Positions 45,806 through 53,560 of a stretch of 64,000 bases of DNA are shown one piece after another. The notes beneath the pieces are model-generated. The model did no database searches, was not told the origin of the DNA, and saw only the letters and a program-made list of their open reading frames with translations. Numbering within the stretch: the stretch's first letter is position 1; each line of letters begins with the position of its first letter. Source of the stretch: Pontibacter sp. G13 (GTDB lineage Bacteria > Bacteroidota > Bacteroidia > J057); NCBI RefSeq assembly GCF_031851795.1, contig NZ_CP134696.1, positions 4,484,501 through 4,548,500 on the forward strand. Reading direction: 5' to 3'. A program made the position numbers and the translations under genes.

Positions 45806-46405
45806 CTACCGAATGGAAGCAGGTTTTTGATTGGGCGGCTGGTTGGCGGCAGGAGCTTGTGCCCCTGGTCCTTTGGGACCCGCAATGCGGTTGGACACTT
45901 TGTTTGCTTCCTGAAGCACGGTAGCGCCAATACCGAAGGTCTGTCTGGCAAAACTCGCCACAGGCTGATACAAGATCGACCCTTGGACATTGGGACCAGA
46001 AGGGAAATTGGCGTAGCTCAAAAGCATCAATATGACACTGAGTCCCAGAGTCGTGACCACGCCTCCAAACAGAGCTCCAAGTGCGTTGTCGATATTGAGC
46101 TTGAGTTTGGCTAGTCCTTGCGTCAGGTATCCAAGCATCGCGGAGATGACGATATATGCCACCACAAAGGTGAGGATAAATGTCAGCACCATCATCACTT
46201 GGTCATTGACCTGAAGATGCAGGTAATCCTTGAATAGGATTTCGGACATCCACCGCAATCGGAACCCGAGGATCACGGAAGTACCCACAGCCAGCAAAAT
46301 CGCTCCTCGCTTGATGAGGCCTTTGGTGGCGCCACGATACATTCCGAAAATGATAATGGCAGCCAGGATGATATCGAGCGGGTTGAGAACAAAACCTGTT
46401 TCCAT
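45806..46405 (-). CDS. CvpA family membrane protein
   Basis: 199 residues. Four membrane helices with LDIILAAIIIFGMYRGATKGLIK at the N-terminus and the conserved LNIDNALGALFGGVVTTL loop-helix of CvpA. The C-terminal ~35 residues are Pro/Ala/Gln-rich and disordered. The family is needed for colicin V production and envelope homeostasis in enterobacteria; its molecular function is not clear. Confidence 0.88.
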   Translation of the reverse strand: METGFVLNPLDIILAAIIIFGMYRGATKGLIKRGAILLAVGTSVILGFRLRWMSEILFKDYLHLQVNDQVMMVLTFILTFVVAYIVISAMLGYLTQGLAKLKLNIDNALGALFGGVVTTLGLSVILMLLSYANFPSGPNVQGSILYQPVASFARQTFGIGATVLQEANKVSNRIAGPKGPGAQAPAANQPPNQKPASIR

Positions 46406-46444
46406 TGCAGATAGGGATTGAAAAACCTATGAATTAGTTCAAGT

Positions 46445-46897
46445 TTAGCTAAGTAGGCGCTTGACGACCGCGGAGATGTCCTTTCCATCAGCCTGTCCGG
46501 CCATCTTTTTGGAAGCGATACCCATCACTTTGCCCATATCTTTCATGGAGGAAGCGCCAACTTCTGCCATGATCGCCTTGACTTGTGCCTCGATCTCTTC
46601 CGGAGCAAGCGCCTTTGGAAGATAGCGCTCGATCACTTCCAACTCCTCTTTTTCCACACTTGCGAGATCTTCACGTCCGTTGTCGATGTATTGCTGCATG
46701 GAGTCGCGGCGTTGTTTGGCCTGCTTCACCAACAGTTTCATCTCTTCATCTTCGGACAAAGGCTCGTCATTTCTTCCAGCGGAGGTCTCCACGTTCATGA
46801 TGGCAGACTTCAGGGCTCTCAAGGTACGAAGGGCGGCCTGATCCTTGGATTTCATGGCTGCCTTCATATCTGTCATGATGGTTGCTTTCAGACTCAT
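46445..46897 (-). CDS. GatB/YqeY domain protein
   Basis: 150 residues from the ATG at 46897 (MSLKATIMTDMKAAMKSKD). All-helical YqeY fold with RLRTLRALKSAI-like (LRTLRALKSAIMN), EIERYLP-type VIERYLPKALAPEEIE and MGKVMG motifs. Related to the tRNA-binding tail of GatB; its role in bacteria is not settled. 39 bp before cvpA on the same strand. Confidence 0.93.
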   Translation of the reverse strand: MSLKATIMTDMKAAMKSKDQAALRTLRALKSAIMNVETSAGRNDEPLSEDEEMKLLVKQAKQRRDSMQQYIDNGREDLASVEKEELEVIERYLPKALAPEEIEAQVKAIMAEVGASSMKDMGKVMGIASKKMAGQADGKDISAVVKRLLS

Positions 46898-46984
46898 AGC
46901 AATGAGGTTTCTTTCAATGGGTGGTTTGAATTTATACGGATTTGGCAATATTCCCTGAGGAGATGCCAATGGTTTTAGCCGAAT

Positions 46985-47455
46985 TTACAAAAACTTCAGC
47001 AATTGTTCTGCCTCGGTTTCCTTGCCAAAATACTTGGGTTGCTTACGACCTGGCTTATATAGGTAAATGTTGATTACGTCATCGGTATACCCAAAGTAGC
47101 TCTCAAACCTGATCTGGGTGTCCTTGACAAAATTCAAATGTTCCAATCCTGTATCAGCAAAATGTCTATCGCGAAAATTCTGGATGGCTTCATTGTCGGT
47201 CTCGATGGTCACGAAGACAAATTGCACATCCTCAAATTGGTCAGCGGCTTCGGCAATGTAGGTGGCTTGCTGGTCGCAATGATCGCAATATGGATCAAAT
47301 AGCATGATAAACGTAGATTTTTGGGGATCTAGGTTTGCCGATGTGAAGGGGGTTCCGTCCATTGCCTCGAACGAAAAGGGAGGCAATGTCTGGGCTTGGG
47401 CCCAAGCTAGTTGGATAACTACCAGCCAGCTAAACAGGATGAGATGCTTTTTCAT
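46985..47455 (-). CDS. Periplasmic thioredoxin-like protein
   Basis: 156 residues. Signal peptide (about 1-21), then a TlpA/AhpC-like thioredoxin fold with the active site DPYCDHCDQQA (Cys57, Cys60). It likely acts on disulfides in the periplasm. No cytochrome-maturation gene is adjacent. Confidence 0.85.
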   Translation of the reverse strand: MKKHLILFSWLVVIQLAWAQAQTLPPFSFEAMDGTPFTSANLDPQKSTFIMLFDPYCDHCDQQATYIAEAADQFEDVQFVFVTIETDNEAIQNFRDRHFADTGLEHLNFVKDTQIRFESYFGYTDDVINIYLYKPGRKQPKYFGKETEAEQLLKFL

Positions 47456-47706
47456 ACAACGGGTACTTTTTCTAGCGAAATAGGGTGATCGATCCTCACG
47501 CCTTTATGGAATTGGGTGTACCTGACAGCAGGTTTTCCCTACCATTTGCGGAGGGTTCACGGCTTGTACTTTTTCCCAAATGCATAGACAACGCAATATG
47601 ACACCGATCGTTGCATCCAAACAAGCTTGAAATTATTTCCATCGCCTAAATCATGTGAATGCCAAGACCTTTGTGCGGAAGATGAAACAAATGGCGGCAA
47701 GGCCTC

Positions 47707-49299
47707 ATGAAAGTACGAGGGGGATTCCGTAAATTCAGGCAAACGCCAAAATCTGATCTCTTGAAGTCCGCATACATTCTGCTGCTTGCCTCTGCTTGCC
47801 TGTTGCTCGCATCCACGGTTCCTCCCACTGATGACAAACCGCCCAAAAGGGAGTTTCGCGCTGTCTGGGTAGCGACTTTCCACAATATCGACTGGCCCTC
47901 CAAACGAGGGATTTCCAGCATCGATCAGCGCAAGGAATTCCACGATTTGCTCAAGTACCAACGTGCCAATGGGATGAATGCCCTTGTAGTCCAAATCCGG
48001 CCTTGTGGAGATGCGCTATATCCTAGCTTGTTTGCACCTTGGTCGGAGTTTCTGAGCGGAGATCAGGGGAAAGCGCCATTTCCTACTTACGATCCGGTGG
48101 AATTCATGGTGGAGGCATGTCATGAGCGCAACATGGAGTTTCATGCATGGCTCAATCCATTCAGGGTGGTATCCCATGTAGATTTCAGCGAATTATCCGA
48201 TGATCACATCTTGTCCAAACATCCAGAATGGACCTTTCAATACGGTAAGCAGATCTATCTCAATCCGGGTATCCCGGCGGTGCGAGATTATCTGACTGAG
48301 GTCGTCCTAGAGGTTGTGCGCCGATATGATGTGGACGGAATTCATTTTGATGATTATTTCTATCCCTATCAGTTGCCGGACCAGCAGTTGCCTGATCAAG
48401 AGGCCTATGCTGCCTATGGCGGCGATTTTAAGGATATTCATCAATGGCGTAGGCACAATATCGATGCCTTCATCGAGCAGATTTCGGATAGTCTCAGCAG
48501 TGCCAAACCCCATGTGAAATTCGGGATCAGTCCCTTTGGTGTATGGCGAAATCGTCAGCAAGATCCTCAAGGGTCCAATACCACGGCGGCCCAGACTTCC
48601 TATGATGGGTTGTATGCAGATGTGCGGAAATGGCTGAAGGAGGAATGGGTAGATTATGTGGCACCTCAACTGTACTGGAGTACAGAGCATCCCACTGCCC
48701 AATATGATCAATTGCTCCCTTGGTGGGCGGAGAACTCGTTTGGGAAACACCTCTATATAGGGATTGCGGTATTCAAGGCCAAGCAAGCTGACCGGGTGGC
48801 ATGGAAGGAGCCAGGACAGCTCCCGATGCAAATCGAGATGAATCGCAACTACCCGCAGGTCAATGGGAATATCTTCTACTCGGCCAATTCATTCGAAGGG
48901 AATCCACACGGGATCGAGGAGGTCCTTCGAAAAGACGACTTCAAGTTTCCTGCACTGGTTCCCAGCATGCCTTGGAAAGACAATGTGCCTCCGATGGCTC
49001 CTGTCAATCTAGCGCATACCTCTACTGTAGATTTTCGGTCTTTTACATGGAAATCACCGCCTGCTGCCTCTGACGGGGAAAAACCGTCTTATTACGTGGT
49101 TTACAGAATTCAGGGAAATCAGCGGATCGATCTGGAAGATCCTCGCAATATCGTCGCCATGCCCCAATCTCCTCGGTGGATCGATATCGATTTTGATCCT
49201 ACCAAGAAATACACCTATCTCATCACCTCGGTAGATCGTCTGCACAACGAAAGCAAGACCTGTGCAGCCGTCATCATCAATCCGGTGCTTGAGCGATAG
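47707..49299 (+). CDS. Family 10 glycosyl hydrolase-like protein (GHL10/DigH type)
   Basis: 530 residues. N-terminal export signal (about 18-36), then a TIM-barrel-like GHL10 domain: REFRAVWVATFHNIDWPS, VVQIRPCGDALYPS, EFHAWLNPFRV and the catalytic-site strand DGIHFDDYFYP. The last ~90 residues look like a fibronectin type III domain (APVNLAHTS...YYVVYRI). The E. coli relative DigH (YddW) cuts denuded peptidoglycan glycans at the septum, so a cell-wall role is inferred. Single gene followed by the inverted repeat element. Confidence 0.9.
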   Translation: MKVRGGFRKFRQTPKSDLLKSAYILLLASACLLLASTVPPTDDKPPKREFRAVWVATFHNIDWPSKRGISSIDQRKEFHDLLKYQRANGMNALVVQIRPCGDALYPSLFAPWSEFLSGDQGKAPFPTYDPVEFMVEACHERNMEFHAWLNPFRVVSHVDFSELSDDHILSKHPEWTFQYGKQIYLNPGIPAVRDYLTEVVLEVVRRYDVDGIHFDDYFYPYQLPDQQLPDQEAYAAYGGDFKDIHQWRRHNIDAFIEQISDSLSSAKPHVKFGISPFGVWRNRQQDPQGSNTTAAQTSYDGLYADVRKWLKEEWVDYVAPQLYWSTEHPTAQYDQLLPWWAENSFGKHLYIGIAVFKAKQADRVAWKEPGQLPMQIEMNRNYPQVNGNIFYSANSFEGNPHGIEEVLRKDDFKFPALVPSMPWKDNVPPMAPVNLAHTSTVDFRSFTWKSPPAASDGEKPSYYVVYRIQGNQRIDLEDPRNIVAMPQSPRWIDIDFDPTKKYTYLITSVDRLHNESKTCAAVIINPVLER

Positions 49300-49315
49300 T
49301 GCATCATCATACTGA

Positions 49316-49529
49316 AGTGCGGCTGGCCCGTGGGGCGTAAGGCACCTGTAGGATTCAGTCGCCACATGCCGATATCCCCCCAAGCCCATCAAAAAGGGAT
49401 GAATGAACCATCTGGCTCATTCATCCCTTTTTGGCGACCGGAGCGTAGCGAAGTCCGGAAGACGCCGACCCGGCGAATCGAATCTCTGGCACTAGTTCTG
49501 ATGCCGAGCTCGCCGGGATACGCCCAAAA
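49316..49529 (-). repeat. Structured intergenic element, copy 3 (inverted)
   Basis: Read on the minus strand from 49529, this 214 bp copy begins TTTTGGGCGTATCCCGGCG and ends CCAGCCGCAC, as in copies 1 and 2. CCCGGCG pairs with CGCCGGG 35 nt later. The central arm is again different: GTCGCC pairs with GGCGAC and encloses a separate perfect hairpin built on AAAAAGGGATGAATGA / TCATTCATCCCTTTTT. It lies between convergent genes (GHL10 and M20). Confidence 0.78.
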
Positions 49530-49557
49530 TATCTATGACATTCAAGCCATGTTCCGC

Positions 49558-50748
49558 CTAATTCATCAATCGTTTGACTGCCAGCCAAGCCATCAATCCA
49601 GTGGAGAGTTTCATGGCATCTTCATCGATATTGAATTGGGGCGTATGGAGACCGTGAACGATTCCGCGCGCTTCATTGCGTGTGCCCAAGCGGTAAAAGC
49701 ATCCCGGAACTTCATGGGTAAAATAGCTGAAATCTTCCGCAGCCATCCAGAGGTCCATGTCGATGATATTTTCCTCGCCGATGTAATCCGCGATATGGTC
49801 GCGTGCCTGCGTGGTGAGTGCCTCATCGTTGTGGAGGACCGGGTAGCCTTTCTTGATGTCCAGTTCCACGGAACCTCCCAGTGCAGCGGCGATGTTGTGG
49901 GCGATATCGTGAATCTTCTGATGGGCCTGGGCTCTCCAGGTCTCGTTCATGGTGCGGAAAGTTCCTTCGATGTACACTTCATTCGGGATGATATTGGTCG
50001 CACCTTCTGCAATGACTTTGCCGAAAGAAAGGATGCTCGGCGTACGAGGATCGCTTCGGCTGACTACCTGCTGTAGCGTCACGAGTATCTGGGAAGTGAT
50101 CATGACCGGATCGATAAAGTGCGCGGGTTGTGCTGCATGACCGCCGACTCCCTTGACACGCATGTAGATTTCATCGGCAGATGCCATGTACATCCCGGGG
50201 CGAACGCCGATCTTGCCCGTCGGGAAATAAGGCATCACATGCTGACCGAAGATTGCTTGAACGTCCGGATTGCGCAAAACCCCTGCATCGATCATAAGGG
50301 AAGCTCCTCCTGGAAATTTTTCCTCGGCAGGTTGAAAGAGCAACTTGATGGTCCCGGAAAATTGATCCCGGATGGATTGAAGGATCTTGGCGGACCCGAG
50401 GAGGGATGAAGTATGTACGTCATGGCCACAGGCGTGCATGACCCCCGGGTTAGTTGATTTATAGGGAACGTCGTTGGTCTCGATGATGGGGAGGGCATCC
50501 ATATCGCCTCTCAAAGCGATGGTTGGGCCATTTCCGGGCTTGGTGCCTTCGATGTATCCCACTACGCCATGTCCTGCCACATCAGATTCGTGGCGGATTT
50601 GGAGTTTGTCCAATTCTGCCGAAACGAAGGCGGCAGTCTGTTTTTCTTGAAAAGAAAGTTCGGGATTTGCGTGGAGGTGGCGGCGCTTTTCTACCACCTC
50701 TTCCCAGATATCCGTCGCAAGGGACTGGATCCGATGTTTGAGTTCCAT
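49558..50748 (-). CDS. M20 family amidohydrolase
   Basis: 396 residues from the ATG at 50748 (MELKHRIQSLATD); the open extension to 50883 is not conserved. RRHLHANPELSFQE, metal-site HACGHDVHTSSLLG, PAEEKFPGGASLMI and AAEDFSYF are those of IAA-amino acid hydrolase/hippurate hydrolase-like M20D enzymes. It cleaves N-acyl amino acids or similar amides with a bound metal pair in the cytosol. Single gene. Confidence 0.94.
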   Translation of the reverse strand: MELKHRIQSLATDIWEEVVEKRRHLHANPELSFQEKQTAAFVSAELDKLQIRHESDVAGHGVVGYIEGTKPGNGPTIALRGDMDALPIIETNDVPYKSTNPGVMHACGHDVHTSSLLGSAKILQSIRDQFSGTIKLLFQPAEEKFPGGASLMIDAGVLRNPDVQAIFGQHVMPYFPTGKIGVRPGMYMASADEIYMRVKGVGGHAAQPAHFIDPVMITSQILVTLQQVVSRSDPRTPSILSFGKVIAEGATNIIPNEVYIEGTFRTMNETWRAQAHQKIHDIAHNIAAALGGSVELDIKKGYPVLHNDEALTTQARDHIADYIGEENIIDMDLWMAAEDFSYFTHEVPGCFYRLGTRNEARGIVHGLHTPQFNIDEDAMKLSTGLMAWLAVKRLMN

Positions 50749-50948
50749 GCCCAAAAGTAACGGCAATTCAACGCTTTTGAGAAATATTCCATGCTTTTTT
50801 CTACATTTGTCTAGGGCAGGAGGGCAGATGACGATTTTCGGATATTTGGGGGAATGGTAAGAGCCGGTCATGTATCCATCCATCGGTTTGTCGCCATTGC
50901 GCTGCCACCTCGCTGAAATAAGTACCTATCATTAAACCCTGGCTTCAA

Positions 50949-51440
50949 ATGAAGAGAACCACTACCTTCGGCCTGGCCGCCGCATGGATGCTGTTGGCCT
51001 TTATCGTAAGCGGTTGCACCGGATACCCAGACGGTCCTGCTATCAGCTTTCAGTCTGCCACCAGCAAAATTTCCACCACTTGGCGAATTGATGAAGCCAG
51101 TGTGAATGGAGAAGAAATCACTGATCAATTCGAAGGGGATTTCTTGAAGTTTGAGGAAGATGGGGATTTTCAGGTGTTTGACAATCATTTCATGGTTTCC
51201 CTGCCTCCGTTTTCTCAAGACTCTGCTGTTTCCATGTTGGGATTCGGTAATTGGGAATTTCTCGACGGCAGCAAGTATGTCGAGCTGTTGTATGATTTCC
51301 GGGTTCAGGACCCATACAATCAGACTGTGATCTACGAACAGAATATCAACCAAGTATGGCAAGTGACTCGTCTGTCTGATGACCAGCTTTGGTTGAGCAA
51401 TGATAGCACACTGCTCAAATTGGAATTCTACACCCAGTAA
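50949..51440 (+). CDS. Predicted lipoprotein (tandem pair, first)
   Basis: 163 residues. Signal peptide with lipobox VSGC followed by TGYPDGPAISF. The mature part is beta-rich with a lipocalin-like pattern (TWRIDEASVNGEEIT, DFLKFEEDGDFQVF, GNWEFLDGSKYVEL). Nine bases before a similar smaller lipoprotein. Function unknown. Confidence 0.75.
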   Translation: MKRTTTFGLAAAWMLLAFIVSGCTGYPDGPAISFQSATSKISTTWRIDEASVNGEEITDQFEGDFLKFEEDGDFQVFDNHFMVSLPPFSQDSAVSMLGFGNWEFLDGSKYVELLYDFRVQDPYNQTVIYEQNINQVWQVTRLSDDQLWLSNDSTLLKLEFYTQ

Positions 51441-51448
51441 TTTTTTCC

Positions 51449-51859
51449 ATGAAAAGCCTTTCAATGCGTTTAGGGCTCCTCTTGGTACTGACTGCAGTCA
51501 TGATCGGCTGCAAGGGATACGAGGAAGGGCCTGATGCTTCGATTTTTACAGTCAAGGACCGCGTGACCAATACGTGGCGTTGGCAAGCCAATATCTTGGA
51601 TGGGACCTATCGAACGGCCCAATGGGCTGATTCCACCATTCAGTTCTCCGACGAACATGTGGTGTCCATCTGTGATGCAGCCGGAGAAGGCTGCCGGACT
51701 GGTGCTTGGGATTTGGTGACCAAGAATAGCCGTCTACAATTGATCTTCGGAGCTACCACAGAAGTCTATGACATTCGGTACCTCAGTAAGACCGAAATGT
51801 GGTTGAGGTCCACGAATGATACCGCTAGTGTCGTAGAATGGGAATTGGTGCCCAACTAG
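51449..51859 (+). CDS. Predicted lipoprotein (tandem pair, second)
   Basis: 136 residues. Lipobox MIGC followed by KGYEEGPDASIF, the same C-x-GY-x-x-GP opening as its neighbour, then TWRWQANILDGTY, QFSDEHVVSIC, GAWDLVTKNSRLQLIFG and a closing strand pair, parallel to the first copy. It looks like a diverged duplicate with an extra Cys pair (ICDAAGEGC). Followed by a terminator. Confidence 0.75.
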   Translation: MKSLSMRLGLLLVLTAVMIGCKGYEEGPDASIFTVKDRVTNTWRWQANILDGTYRTAQWADSTIQFSDEHVVSICDAAGEGCRTGAWDLVTKNSRLQLIFGATTEVYDIRYLSKTEMWLRSTNDTASVVEWELVPN

Positions 51860-51880
51860 CCAAGCATCCAGCTAAACGCA

Positions 51881-51920
51881 AACAAGGGACTTGCCCAGAT
51901 GGGTAAGTCCCTTGTTTTTT
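51881..51920 (+). terminator. Intrinsic terminator after the lipoprotein pair
   Basis: AACAAGGGACTT-G-CCC pairs with GGG-T-AAGTCCCTTGTT, followed by TTTT. The A-rich left side may let it serve the convergent gene as well. Closely related to the accC terminator. Confidence 0.88.
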
Positions 51921-51946
51921 GGGGATAAGTTCGTTCCATCCACTTC

Positions 51947-52594
51947 TTAGGCGATGGCTTTGGGCGGATGCATGGCTGGCACCTTCTCGCCTGTGCCTTG
52001 GATCTCTTGACCGTATTGGTTGCCGGCCTGATCTTGGAATACAATTCGGAACGCGTATTTGCTTTTTTCAATGGGGGCACCACTGAGTGTGAATACCAAC
52101 GATGTGCCATAGGCGTACCGTTCTTCTTTGCGAAAAACCGCCGGAGTATATTCTACCTTGAGTTCATTGCCATCGAGCATTTCATGTCTCAGGTAGATGA
52201 GTGTACTCCCCATATTGGTGAGGCCGATTCGCATCCGATCTGAGGCGGTTTTCTTTTTGCGGGTAGGTTTGAGGTTGGGCACACGCAGAGATTGTGTACT
52301 GGAGGAATCACCCTTGGAGGAGGTGGGTTTGGCGGGTTCTGGGGATTTCGCTTCAGGCGCCTTGGGCTGCGTTTGAGGTTTCGGCTCCGGTTTGGAGGTC
52401 GATTTCCTCGAATCCGGCAAGGTAGCGGATGATTTGCTTGCGGGGGAAGGAGGGACGGGAGGTGCCCCGGCTGTTTCAATCTGAGGGCGATGGATGGTTG
52501 TACCAAGGATTTTCCAACCGATGATGATGCCCACGATGCCGGAAATCATTCCGATAGTGAGAGCAACTCCGTCAATGATGATTCTATAGTCCAT
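51947..52594 (-). CDS. Membrane-anchored protein of unknown function
   Basis: 215 residues. An N-terminal helix (about 5-31, VALTIGMISGIVGIIIGWKIL) is followed by a Pro/Lys/Ser-rich linker (about 38-105) and a small beta-rich C-terminal domain (RIGLTNMGSTLIYLRHEMLDG). No family recognised. 78 bp downstream of gldF on the same strand, in the slot where gldG would be expected. Confidence 0.65.
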   Translation of the reverse strand: MDYRIIIDGVALTIGMISGIVGIIIGWKILGTTIHRPQIETAGAPPVPPSPASKSSATLPDSRKSTSKPEPKPQTQPKAPEAKSPEPAKPTSSKGDSSSTQSLRVPNLKPTRKKKTASDRMRIGLTNMGSTLIYLRHEMLDGNELKVEYTPAVFRKEERYAYGTSLVFTLSGAPIEKSKYAFRIVFQDQAGNQYGQEIQGTGEKVPAMHPPKAIA

Positions 52595-52672
52595 TGCTTG
52601 TATGTAGACGAGTTCAGGAATTACATGATCTCAAGGATTCACGAATATTCCAATTCAAAAACTTCGCCAAAG

Positions 52673-53407
52673 TCACCCCATTTTGCGGATTAGGACAATT
52701 TTTGTCGCAACCAAGGTGGTAGCAATGAAGCTCAGGAAGTACATGAGGTCCCGGGTATCCACCACTCCACGGCTAATACTCCGATAGTGATCTAGAATGC
52801 CCAATTTGAGGAAAAAGAGGTTGACAGTGTTCAATTCCTTGATTCCTGCCATATAATCGAATCCTACAAAAAACAGAAAACACAGAAATACCCCTAACAC
52901 GAAGGAGATGATCTGATTGTCGCTCAGAGCCGAAGTGAAAATCCCAATTCCTGCAAACATGGACCCAAGGAAAAAGAGCCCCATGTACGCACCCATGATG
53001 GCACCAGTGTCTAGATTTCCGACAGGATTGCCGAGCCAATAGACTGTGAAATAATACAGTAGGGTAGGGAGTAGGGAGAAAAATACCAAGAATACCGCTG
53101 CGAGATATTTGCCCAAAATGATCTGCCATTGGGTCACGGGCTTGGTCGCCATGAACTCAATCGTCCCTGTTTTGAACTCCTCCGAAAATGCACGCATGGT
53201 GATGGCGGGCACGAGAAAGAGGAACAAATAAGGACCAAATTCAAACAGGGCATCCATATTGGCTAGGCCAGTCTCCAGCACATTGTACTCGAAAACCCAG
53301 AAAAAGAGCCCTACGCCCGTCAGGAAAACCGATATGACCAGATAGCCAATCAGAGAATTGAAAAACGAGGCGACCTCTTTTCGGAATATGGTGATGATAC
53401 TGCCCAT
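52673..53407 (-). CDS. gldF: Gliding-motility ABC permease GldF
   Basis: 244 residues, six membrane helices. It opens ITIFRKEVASFFNSLIGYLVI, contains AITMRAFSEEFKTGTIEFMATKPVTQWQIILGK in the first half and matches the ABC-2 permease GldF. In Flavobacterium, GldA, GldF and GldG form a transporter needed for gliding. The partner GldG, a much larger membrane protein normally next in the operon, is absent here. Confidence 0.88.
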   Translation of the reverse strand: MGSIITIFRKEVASFFNSLIGYLVISVFLTGVGLFFWVFEYNVLETGLANMDALFEFGPYLFLFLVPAITMRAFSEEFKTGTIEFMATKPVTQWQIILGKYLAAVFLVFFSLLPTLLYYFTVYWLGNPVGNLDTGAIMGAYMGLFFLGSMFAGIGIFTSALSDNQIISFVLGVFLCFLFFVGFDYMAGIKELNTVNLFFLKLGILDHYRSISRGVVDTRDLMYFLSFIATTLVATKIVLIRKMG

Positions 53408-53560
53408 GAAGAATCAGATAAGAATTGCAGGTAAAAATACAGGTTTGATCTCGTTTGCGCCAATCCTCCTGACAGATCGTTGCAGGTACTTCCCAATTGT
53501 GATTCCTTTGATTTCTTCCTATTTTCACTCATACACAATAACCCCACACCCTAGGATTTC

